Source of the DNA: Bradyrhizobium sp. 21 | GTDB taxonomy: Bacteria > Pseudomonadota > Alphaproteobacteria > Rhizobiales > Xanthobacteraceae | Direction: 5' to 3' | DNA: 64,000 nucleotides | Assembly (NCBI RefSeq): GCF_023073335.1 | Contig: NZ_JADPJG010000006.1 | Location: 1-64,000, forward strand | Shown: positions 57,788-64,000 of the stretch, one piece after another | Layout of the letters: the number at the start of each line of letters is the position of its first letter | How positions within the stretch are numbered: the first letter of the stretch is position 1 | Translations under genes and position numbers: made by a program | The notes under the pieces: model-generated | What the model saw: the letters and a program-made list of their open reading frames with translations, nothing else | What the model was told of the DNA's origin: nothing | The model's database searches: none

Positions 57788-59125
57788 TTAGTTCGGCACC
57801 GCGGCCTTCGGCGCGGGCTTGGCGGCGACCGCGTTTGCGGTCTGGCCGTGCAGGAAGTCGTAGGCCGTATGCAGGGCCTTGTCGTCCTTCTCTTCCGGCG
57901 GGACATAGGACTGCGAGCCGGTCTGCTCGGTGCCATCAGCGGCCTGCAAATGGCCGCGCATCTGGGACTCCGCCATGGTGTCCATCCGGCCCTTCAGCTC
58001 GGGCGGCACGTCCTGGAGGATCTCGATGTCGGGCGCGATGCCCTGGGCCTGGATCGAGCGGCCCGACGGCGTGTAGTAGCGCGCCGTGGTCAGCGCCAGC
58101 GCGCCATTGCCGGTGCCGAGCGGAATGATGGTCTGCACCGAGCCCTTGCCGAACGAGCGCGTGCCGATCAGCGTCGCGCGCTTGTGGTCATGCAGCGCGC
58201 CGGCCACGATCTCCGAGGCCGAGGCCGAGCCGCCATTGACGAGAACCACCAGCGGCTTGCCCTTGGTGAGGTCGCCACCATGCGCGGTGAAACGCTGGGT
58301 CTCTTCCGGATTGCGGCCGCGGGTCGAGACGACCTCGCCGCGCTGCAGGAAGGCGCTCGACACCGATACGGCCTGGTCGAGCAGCCCGCCTGGATTGTTG
58401 CGCAGGTCCATCACATAGCCCACCAGCTTCTCCGGCGGCACGTCCCTGGAGATCGATGCGATCGCCTTTTTCAGGCCATCGGTGGTCTGCTCGTTGAACG
58501 AGGTGACGCGGATATAGCCGATATCGCCGTTCTCGACGTGGAAGCGCACCGGGCGCACATGGATGATCTCGCGCTTGATGGCGACGTCGAGCGGGGCGTC
58601 GGCTCCCTTGCGCACGATCGTGAGCTTGGTCTGGGTGTCGACCGGCCCCTTCATCTTGTTGACGGCCTGCTCGAGTGTCATGCCCTGCACCGCGTCGCCG
58701 TCGATCTTGCTGATGAGGTCGCCCGACATGATGCCGGCCTTGGATGCCGGCGTGTCGTCGATCGGCGAGACGACCTTGACGAGGCCCTCCTCCATGGTGA
58801 CCTCGATGCCGAGCCCGCCGAACTCGCCGGAGGTGGTCTCCTGCATCTCGGTCCAGGCCTTGTCGTTCATGTAGCGCGAGTGCGGATCGAGCGAGGTCAC
58901 CATGCCCGTGATCGCGCCTTCGATCAGCTTGGCATTGTCGGGCTTCTCGACATAGCTCGCCTTCACCCGCTCGAACACCGTGCCGAACAAATTGAGCTGG
59001 GAATAGGCGTCATCCGCGCTCGCTGCCGCCCGTGCTGCCCATACGCCGCCGTGCGGACTGGCTACCAGAAGGGTCAGACACGCTCCCGAGAGCGCGCCCA
59101 AGGGGAACAGCAGGGTTTTCCGCAT
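57788..59125 (-). CDS. ctpA: Carboxyl-terminal processing protease, S41A
   Basis: A 445-residue periplasmic serine protease. A signal peptide or anchor spans 1-30. The PDZ domain covers about 90-170 (GLGIEVTMEEGLVKVVSP, GIMSGDLISKIDG). The catalytic Ser is in VNGGSASASEIVAGA and the general-base Lys in GTRSFGKGSVQ. The C-terminal part is rich in Lys/Ala. It trims peptidoglycan hydrolases or other envelope proteins. ATG at 59125 starts the signal sequence; longer reading adds charged residues that would block export. In Bradyrhizobium this gene usually follows a murein hydrolase activator. Confidence 0.93.
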   Translation of the reverse strand: MRKTLLFPLGALSGACLTLLVASPHGGVWAARAAASADDAYSQLNLFGTVFERVKASYVEKPDNAKLIEGAITGMVTSLDPHSRYMNDKAWTEMQETTSGEFGGLGIEVTMEEGLVKVVSPIDDTPASKAGIMSGDLISKIDGDAVQGMTLEQAVNKMKGPVDTQTKLTIVRKGADAPLDVAIKREIIHVRPVRFHVENGDIGYIRVTSFNEQTTDGLKKAIASISRDVPPEKLVGYVMDLRNNPGGLLDQAVSVSSAFLQRGEVVSTRGRNPEETQRFTAHGGDLTKGKPLVVLVNGGSASASEIVAGALHDHKRATLIGTRSFGKGSVQTIIPLGTGNGALALTTARYYTPSGRSIQAQGIAPDIEILQDVPPELKGRMDTMAESQMRGHLQAADGTEQTGSQSYVPPEEKDDKALHTAYDFLHGQTANAVAAKPAPKAAVPN

Positions 59126-59449
59126 GGATAGGCTGGCCTTTTTGCTTCGCGGTTCGTCGCGGTTCTGGGGTCTCTTTGGGGCTTGGAAACCGCCATGCAA
59201 ATGGCGATCCAGTCCGCTTCTCACAATACCATTCTGGTTTCTTCAAGGCCGGGATACCACGCCGGCGGGTACACCCCGCAAGAATCCCTTCGTCCGGCCC
59301 TAAACTTTTGGCAACGTTGCAGCCCGTTCATGCGCAGCCGGGTGCGGCCGGCTGGCCCGCGCCTCGCAGCCATGCGATTTTAGGATGGTTTAGAAGGGCC
59401 GGACGGGTTAGGCGATGAGACAAGGCTTCAAATTCTCGGGAGGAAAACA
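59126..59449. other. Divergent intergenic region, ctpA and alpha-hydroxyacid dehydrogenase gene
   Basis: A 324-bp non-coding stretch. It should hold both promoters. An imperfect GC-rich hairpin is possible around CAGCCGGGTGCGGCCGGCTG (59334-59353). I see no convincing small gene. The last 20 bp include a good ribosome-binding site (GGGAGG) for the + strand gene. Confidence 0.45.
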
Positions 59450-60583
59450 ATGAACGAAGCACCCCGCATCGGGCCGGAAAGAAACGTCGAACTCGGCGCC
59501 AGCGACGAGCCGTTCCAGAATCTGCACGAATTCATCCGGAAAGCGCGTTCCAACCTCAACCAGAATGCCTGGGATTATATCGTCGGCGCAGCCGAGACCG
59601 AGACCACGATGCGTCGCAACCGCATGGCCCTGGACGAAATCGCCTTCCGCCCGCGCGTGCTGCGCGATGTCCGCAAGGTCGTCGGCTCGGTCGAGCAATT
59701 CGGCCGCAAGCTGCGCCTGCCGGTGGTGCTCGCCCCCGTCGGCGCGCTCGAGATCTTCGATCCGGACGGCGCGGCGAGCGTGGCTCGCGCCTGCGGCACT
59801 TTCGGTGCGGCGCACATGCTGAGTTCGGTGTCCGAGCCCGGCCTCGAGAAGACCGCCGAGGCGGCACCCGACGCGCTGCGACTCTACCAGCTCTATGTGC
59901 GCGGCGACGACGCCTTCGTCGCCGACGTCGTCAGCCGGGCCGAGAAGAATGCCTATGCCGCCTTCTGCCTGACGGTCGACACCGCCCATTACAGCCGCCG
60001 CGAACGTGACATCGCCAAGCGCTATGTTCGCGAGAGCCGTCTGCGCGCCACCGGCGGCGATTACCAGAAGGGTCTGGAGTGGCGGACGGTGAAGATGATC
60101 AAGGACAAGTTCAAGATCCCGCTGATCATCAAGGGCATCGCCACCGCAGAGGACGGGCAGATCGCGATCGATCACGGCGTCGATTGGATCTACGTCTCAA
60201 ACCATGGCGGCCGTCAGCTCGATCACGGCCGCGGTGCCATGCACGTACTGCCTGAAATCGTCGACGCGGTGAAGGGCCGCGCAAAAATCATGGTCGATGG
60301 CGGCGTCTGTCGCGGGACCGACATCGTCAAGGCAATCGCGGCGGGCGCCGACCTCGTCGGCATCGGCCGGCTGCAATGCTGGGCGCTGGCGGCCGCCGGC
60401 GAAGCCGGCGTGGCGCGCATGCTGGAGCTGCTCGAGGACGAAGTTGTGCGCTGCCTCGGCCTCTTGGGTGCGACCTCGTTCGCCGAGGTCGACAAATCGT
60501 GCCTGCATGCGGCGACCGCAACCAACGCGCCGAGCGTATTCAGCGCGTTTCCGCTGTTCGACCACGAGCCTTACCATTACTGA
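59450..60583 (+). CDS. FMN-dependent alpha-hydroxyacid dehydrogenase/oxidase
   Basis: A 377-residue TIM-barrel flavoprotein of the lactate dehydrogenase/glycolate oxidase family. The N-terminal NLNQNAWDYIVGAAETETT is the substrate-entry segment. The active-site region SNHGGRQLDHG (about 246-256) holds the proton-abstracting His and Arg. MVDGGVCRGTDIVKAIAAGADLVGIGR binds FMN phosphate. GGGAGGAAAACA precedes the ATG. The exact acid (lactate, glycolate or mandelate) cannot be told. The next gene is a HAD hydrolase 27 bp downstream; phosphoglycolate phosphatase plus glycolate oxidation is one possible logic for the pair. Confidence 0.88.
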   Translation: MNEAPRIGPERNVELGASDEPFQNLHEFIRKARSNLNQNAWDYIVGAAETETTMRRNRMALDEIAFRPRVLRDVRKVVGSVEQFGRKLRLPVVLAPVGALEIFDPDGAASVARACGTFGAAHMLSSVSEPGLEKTAEAAPDALRLYQLYVRGDDAFVADVVSRAEKNAYAAFCLTVDTAHYSRRERDIAKRYVRESRLRATGGDYQKGLEWRTVKMIKDKFKIPLIIKGIATAEDGQIAIDHGVDWIYVSNHGGRQLDHGRGAMHVLPEIVDAVKGRAKIMVDGGVCRGTDIVKAIAAGADLVGIGRLQCWALAAAGEAGVARMLELLEDEVVRCLGLLGATSFAEVDKSCLHAATATNAPSVFSAFPLFDHEPYHY

Positions 60584-60610
60584 CTTGTCGATACTGAGTG
60601 AAAGGATGCA

Positions 60611-61237
60611 ATGACATCGCTCTCTCCCGGAGCCGCGGATGCGCTTCTGTTCGATCTCGGGCGCGTCGTGCTCGATATCGATTTCTCCAGGGCGATCGCC
60701 TGCTGGGCGGGACATGCCGGCTGCAAGCCCAACGCCATCGTCGCGCGCTATGTGCGGGACAGCGAAGCCTATCGGCTGCATGAGATGGGGAAAATCAGCG
60801 ACGCGGACTATTTCGCCTCGTTGCGAGCTTCGCTCGGAATCGGCATTTCGGACGCGCAGTTCCTGGAGGGCTGGAACGCGATCTTCGCCGGCGAAATGCC
60901 TGACATCGCCGCGCTGCTGCCGCGTGCGGCGAAGCAGATGCCGCTGTACGCCTTCTCCAACACCAACCGGCCGCATGTGGACTATTTCTCGAAGGAATAT
61001 GCCGGCCTCCTCGGCCATTTCCGCGAGCTGTATCTGTCGTCCAGCATCGGCCTGCGCAAACCCGATGCGGAAGCCTTCGACCATGTCGTGTCGGCGATCG
61101 GCGTGCCGGCGAGCCGAATCGTGTTCTTCGACGACCTCGCCGAGAACGTCGAGGGAGCACGGGCGCGCGGCTTGACCGCCGTGCACGTGACCTCGCCGCT
61201 CGACGTGGGGAACGCCCTCAAAGCCCTGGGAATTTGA
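60611..61237 (+). CDS. HAD-superfamily hydrolase (haloacid dehalogenase-like, IA)
   Basis: A 208-residue phosphatase-type protein. HAD motif I is LFDLGRVVLDI (about 13-23), where the second motif Asp of DxD is replaced by Gly (DLGR). Motif II is YAFSNTNRPH (about 117), motif III Lys in IGLRKPDAEAF, and motif IV FFDDLAENVEGA. The DLGxV variant is seen in the YihX/IA branch. The ATG follows GAAAGGATG. It runs 27 bp behind the alpha-hydroxyacid dehydrogenase gene, suggesting an operon. The substrate is unknown. Confidence 0.87.
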   Translation: MTSLSPGAADALLFDLGRVVLDIDFSRAIACWAGHAGCKPNAIVARYVRDSEAYRLHEMGKISDADYFASLRASLGIGISDAQFLEGWNAIFAGEMPDIAALLPRAAKQMPLYAFSNTNRPHVDYFSKEYAGLLGHFRELYLSSSIGLRKPDAEAFDHVVSAIGVPASRIVFFDDLAENVEGARARGLTAVHVTSPLDVGNALKALGI

Positions 61238-61403
61238 TTACGGGTCGGTGAGTCATGGATTGCCAAACCGCCATCTTCGGAACTTTTCCGACGAAAATTT
61301 TGGAACTGAAACCCTTTGTGCATTTTTGCACAGAGTTCCGGGAACGAATGCCGTCCTCCGGACTCATGACTCCGGCTGGAAATTCTACATCGGAAGTATC
61401 CTC

Positions 61404-61604
61404 GTGTTAGGCAAAACCTATCTTACTAAGCAGGCCTCTCTGCTGATGAAATTCGCCAGAACCACTTCGGATTCTGAGCTTTCCGCCAAGCTGATCAGCA
61501 AGGCCGCCGACCTGAAATCACAGGCCGATCCGATGCCGGACAGAGGCCCCAAAGCTCCCGACGTCACACTGGGCATCGGTCTGGACGGACAGACGGAGAG
61601 CTGA
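61404..61604 (+). CDS. Small conserved-type protein (66 aa)
   Basis: A small protein starting at GTG 61404, with GGAAG 8 bases upstream. Its sequence (YLTKQASLLMKFARTTSDSE, then LISKAADLKSQADPMPD) resembles short rhizobial proteins of the pattern YLxxQAxxLLxFAxxTSD...AADLKS. The acidic C-terminus ends in Asp/Gly-rich residues. An alternative start is the ATG at 61446 (52 aa). The function is unknown. The preceding 166 bp contain a TGTGCA-TTTT-TGCACA hairpin (61317-61332). Confidence 0.5.
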   Translation: MLGKTYLTKQASLLMKFARTTSDSELSAKLISKAADLKSQADPMPDRGPKAPDVTLGIGLDGQTES

Positions 61605-61607
61605 CCG

Positions 61608-61700
61608 ATGCCGGCCATGGCGCTCGGGATTCCCGTCCTTGCCTTGGCCACTCTCCTGCCGATCTGTCTCGTTCTTCGAACCCTGCCTCGCCGGGCGTGA
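61608..61700 (+). CDS. Possible 30-residue single-pass membrane microprotein
   Basis: An open frame beginning 3 bp after the preceding stop (TGACCGATG). It encodes MPAMALGIPVLALATLLPIC followed by LVLRTLPRRA, a hydrophobic helix and a positively charged end. GGAGAGC lies about 8 bases before the ATG. It is too short to judge by coding statistics. It could equally be chance. Confidence 0.25.
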   Translation: MPAMALGIPVLALATLLPICLVLRTLPRRA

Positions 61701-61780
61701 TCTTGCCTTTCAATCCAAGGTGATGCGGCGCGCTGAACGCGTCCGCCGTGGTATTTTGCCTCTGCGCCCGGGCTCGGCTA

Positions 61781-61795
61781 GAACACTCGCGGAAC
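61781..61795. promoter_or_regulatory. Perfect SOS-type box upstream of moeA
   Basis: GAAC-ACTCGCG-GAAC, that is GAAC-N7-GAAC (GTTC-N7-GTTC on the other strand), the alphaproteobacterial LexA consensus. It lies 34 bp before the GTG of moeA. A further GAAC half-site lies 8 bases downstream (61804-61807). Confidence 0.5.
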
Positions 61796-61829
61796 ATTCG
61801 CCAGAACGTGCCGAGCAGGAGTTTTCGCC

Positions 61830-63041
61830 GTGGCCTTGATGCCGGTATCTGACGCGCTTGCCGCGGTGCTGGCGGGTGCGGAGCCGCTGCCTGAAGAGAT
61901 GGTTTCCCTCGACCAAGCCTTCCATCGCGTGCTCGCGCGCGACGGCGCGGCGCGGCGTACGCAGCCGCCGCAGGCGATGTCGGCGATGGACGGCTACGCG
62001 GTGCGCGCGACCGATGCCGCGACGACCGATTCGAGGCTCACCGTCATCGGCGAGGTCGCAGCCGGTCGGCCGTTCGCGGGGACGGTCGGCGCCGGCGAGG
62101 CCGTGCGGATCTTCACGGGCGGCGTCGTTCCCGATGGCGCCGATGCCGTCGTGATCCAGGAGGACACGGTCGCGGACGGCAAGCGCATCACGATCAAGGA
62201 GGCCGCGATCGCGGGACGGCACATTCGGCCCGCCGGTGTCGATTTCCGCGAGGGCGACGTGCTGCTGCGCAAGGGAAGCCGTCTCACCGAGCGCGACCTC
62301 GCGCTCGCCGCCGGGATGAACTACCCGCACCTCGCCGTTATCAGGCGTCCGAAGGTCGCGATCCTCGCCACCGGCGACGAACTGGTGATGCCGGGCACGA
62401 CGCCCGGTCACGGCCAGATCGTCTATTCCAACGGCTACGCCCTGCATGCGCTCGCCCGCAGCGAGGGTGCCGACACCATCGACCTCGGTATTGCCGCCGA
62501 TACGCTGGAGGCCACCACCGCCGGTATCCGCCGCGCCCGCGAGAGCGGCGCCGACATCCTGATCACGACCGGCGGCGCATCGGTCGGCGACCACGATCTG
62601 GTCCAGCGGGCGCTCAGCGACGAAGGCACCGCGATGGCGTTCTGGAAGATCGCGATGCGGCCGGGCAAGCCGATGATGCATGGACGGCTCGGCGCAATGC
62701 GCGTGATCGGCCTGCCGGGCAATCCCGTGTCGTCCTATGTGTGCGCCTTCCTGTTCATGGTGCCGCTGATTCGCGCGTTGTCGGGTCGATCGGCGATCCA
62801 TCACCTCCGGGAGCGCGCGGTGCTGGGCCGCGACGTCGGCGCCAACGACCAGCGCGAGGACTATCTGCGCGCGCGCCTGGAGCAGCGCGACGACGGCACG
62901 CTGCTCGCCCTTCCCGTCAGCCATCAGGACTCTTCGCTGCTTGCGAATCTTGCTGCGGCGCAAGTACTTCTCGTGCGCGCGCCGTTCGCGCCGAAGGCCG
63001 AAGCAGGCAGCGCCTGCGAGGTGTTGCGGCTCCCCGTGTGA
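61830..63041 (+). CDS. moeA: Molybdopterin molybdenumtransferase
   Basis: A 403-residue enzyme inserting molybdate into adenylylated molybdopterin. Signatures: PPQAMSAMDGYAV (about 48-60), GEAVRIFTGGVVPDGADAVV, AILATGDELV, TTGGASVGDHDLV (about 247-259) and VIGLPGNPVSSYV. The GTG start at 61830 has AGGAG 8 bases upstream; an ATG at 61839 would lose 3 residues. It is followed by lexA 176 bp downstream. Confidence 0.95.
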   Translation: MALMPVSDALAAVLAGAEPLPEEMVSLDQAFHRVLARDGAARRTQPPQAMSAMDGYAVRATDAATTDSRLTVIGEVAAGRPFAGTVGAGEAVRIFTGGVVPDGADAVVIQEDTVADGKRITIKEAAIAGRHIRPAGVDFREGDVLLRKGSRLTERDLALAAGMNYPHLAVIRRPKVAILATGDELVMPGTTPGHGQIVYSNGYALHALARSEGADTIDLGIAADTLEATTAGIRRARESGADILITTGGASVGDHDLVQRALSDEGTAMAFWKIAMRPGKPMMHGRLGAMRVIGLPGNPVSSYVCAFLFMVPLIRALSGRSAIHHLRERAVLGRDVGANDQREDYLRARLEQRDDGTLLALPVSHQDSSLLANLAAAQVLLVRAPFAPKAEAGSACEVLRLPV

Positions 63042-63102
63042 GCGCTTCCATAACGCGCGTTCCGCGAACTTCGCTCTGTTCACGGTAAATTAAGCAGTTG
63101 CG

Positions 63103-63117
63103 GAACACATATCGAAC
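63103..63117. promoter_or_regulatory. LexA (SOS) box upstream of lexA
   Basis: GAAC-ACATATC-GAAC, the alphaproteobacterial GAAC-N7-GAAC consensus, 101 bp before the lexA ATG. It provides the expected autoregulation. A partly matching second site lies at 63129-63143 (GTTC-N7-GTTT). Confidence 0.8.
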
Positions 63118-63128
63118 ATATAGTGTCC

Positions 63129-63143
63129 GTTCATGATTTGTTT
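63129..63143. promoter_or_regulatory. Degenerate second SOS-type site upstream of lexA
   Basis: GTTC-ATGATTT-GTTT, one base off the GTTC-N7-GTTC consensus, 12 bp after the perfect box. Tandem LexA sites of unequal strength would sharpen autoregulation. Confidence 0.4.
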
Positions 63144-63217
63144 CGAGCATGTAGCGGCTTATTGCTGAATTCAGCGTCTCGGAATCGAACGACATCAACC
63201 GGGGGACTTTGGTCGAG

Positions 63218-63919
63218 ATGTTAACGCGCAAACAATACGAGCTTCTGCGATTCATCAGTGAACGTCTGAAGGAAAGCGGCGTGCCGCCCTCCTTCGACGA
63301 GATGAAGGATGCGCTCGACCTGCGCTCGAAGTCGGGCATTCATCGCCTGATCACGGCGCTCGAGGAGCGGGGCTTCATCCGGCGCCTGCCCAACCGCGCC
63401 CGTGCGATCGAGGTGATCAAGCTGCCCGAACTCCAGGTCGCCGCCGGCAGCCGCCGCGGCTTCACGCCGAGCGTCATCGAGGGCAATCTCGGCAAGGTGC
63501 GCGCGAGCTCCAGCCTGCCCGCGGACGACGGCGAGCGTCCCGTCGCGGTGCCGGTCATGGGCCGCATCGCGGCCGGCACGCCGATCGAGGCGTTGCAGAC
63601 CCGCAGCCACACTATCAGCGTACCGCCTGACATGCTCGGCTCGGGCGAGCACTACGCGCTCGAAGTGCGCGGCGATTCCATGGTCGAGGCCGGCATCCTC
63701 GACGGCGACATGGCGCTGATCCAGCGCAACGAGAGCGCCGATACCGGCGACATCGTGGTGGCGCTGATCGACGACGAGGAAGCCACCCTCAAGCGCTTCC
63801 GCCGCCGCGGCGCCTCGATCGCGCTCGAGCCCGCCAACGCGGCCTATGAGGTGCGCATCCTGCCGCCGAACCGAGTAAAGATTCAGGGCAAGCTGATCGG
63901 GCTGTACCGGAAGTACTGA
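63218..63919 (+). CDS. lexA: LexA repressor of the SOS response
   Basis: A 233-residue repressor. The winged HTH covers 1-65 ([20 protein letters not shown], then [28 protein letters not shown]). The self-cleavage site is Ala119-Gly120 ([11 protein letters not shown]). The catalytic Ser154 is in [10 protein letters not shown] and Lys192 in EATLKRF. A linker of about 50 residues, longer than in E. coli (total 202), is typical of alphaproteobacteria. ATG at 63218 is used; a TTG 9 bases earlier is possible. SOS-type boxes precede the gene. Confidence 0.97.
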   Translation: MLTRKQYELLRFISERLKESGVPPSFDEMKDALDLRSKSGIHRLITALEERGFIRRLPNRARAIEVIKLPELQVAAGSRRGFTPSVIEGNLGKVRASSSLPADDGERPVAVPVMGRIAAGTPIEALQTRSHTISVPPDMLGSGEHYALEVRGDSMVEAGILDGDMALIQRNESADTGDIVVALIDDEEATLKRFRRRGASIALEPANAAYEVRILPPNRVKIQGKLIGLYRKY

Positions 63920-63933
63920 TAGCGGACATACCT

Positions 63934-63981
63934 GATACCGGAAGCGCTTGATACCGGAAGCGCTTGGTACCGGAAGCGCTT
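63934..63981 (+). repeat. 16-bp tandem repeat, three copies, after lexA
   Basis: GATACCGGAAGCGCTT is repeated at 63934, 63950 and 63966 (third copy GGTACC...). The unit contains the 8-bp palindrome AAGCGCTT. The end of the lexA coding sequence (TGTACCGGAAGTACT, about 63903-63917) resembles a diverged fourth copy. Confidence 0.8.
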
Positions 63982-64000
63982 GGCGCCTCGCGCGCCTTCG

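Overview
The window reads as a chromosome segment of a high-G+C alphaproteobacterium. It is most likely Bradyrhizobium or a close relative (Bradyrhizobiaceae/Nitrobacteraceae). This rests on gene content and order (tpiA, secG, pyrG, kdsA, eno, ftsB, pdhA, pdhB, pdhC and lpd on one strand; trpD, trpC, moaC, moeA and lexA on the other), an E1-beta subunit carrying its own lipoyl domain, a LexA site of the GAAC-N7-GAAC type, and several REP-like palindromes. No rRNA, tRNA, CRISPR array, transposase or integrase was recognised.

Layout. 0.2-1.4 kb: a MerR-type regulator divergent from a MerT-like membrane protein, with a textbook MerR promoter (19-bp spacer over a dyad). 1.4-5 kb: small hypothetical genes, a 33-bp-period tandem repeat and a HAMP/class III adenylate cyclase. 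5.2-9.9 kb: a soluble lytic transglycosylase, a Bug-type solute-binding protein and threonine synthase. 9.9-18.2 kb: the pyruvate dehydrogenase locus (lpd, pdhC, deaminase, DUF5076, pdhB, pdhA), a secreted glycerophosphodiesterase and ftsB. 18.3-25.8 kb: FMN reductase, Tat-exported metallo-hydrolase, MDR dehydrogenase, and an unusual pair of unrecognised proteins (251 and about 1146 aa). 26-34.5 kb: eno, queF, a LysR/MFS pair, a glutaminase-STAS-cNMP fusion, an MFS transporter and kdsA. 34.7-38 kb: a NIPSNAP protein and a two-component system followed by a PmtA-like methyltransferase, with matching direct repeats upstream of both the regulator gene and the methyltransferase gene.

38.2-45.1 kb is the most distinctive region. 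It is a compact, visibly less G+C-rich biosynthetic cluster lodged between genes that are usually neighbours (kdsA and pyrG). It encodes a DNA-binding-only LuxR protein, an acyltransferase-like protein, an MFS exporter, a fold-type III decarboxylase homologue whose PLP lysine is replaced by Met, a SAM methyltransferase, a spermidine-synthase-like enzyme with an altered GGxDGG motif, and an ATP-grasp ligase. The last four genes abut or overlap and lie downstream of a 22-bp palindrome that fits the lux-box pattern. I infer that this is an undescribed pathway for a small exported amino-acid- or polyamine-derived compound.

45.2-64 kb returns to housekeeping: pyrG, secG, tpiA, ppiD, trpDC-moaC, then a Flp pilin, a large GGDEF-EAL protein, a TetR/EamA pair with two matching operators, ctpA, an FMN-dependent alpha-hydroxyacid dehydrogenase, a HAD hydrolase, moeA and lexA. 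A perfect SOS-type box precedes lexA, and a second one precedes moeA.
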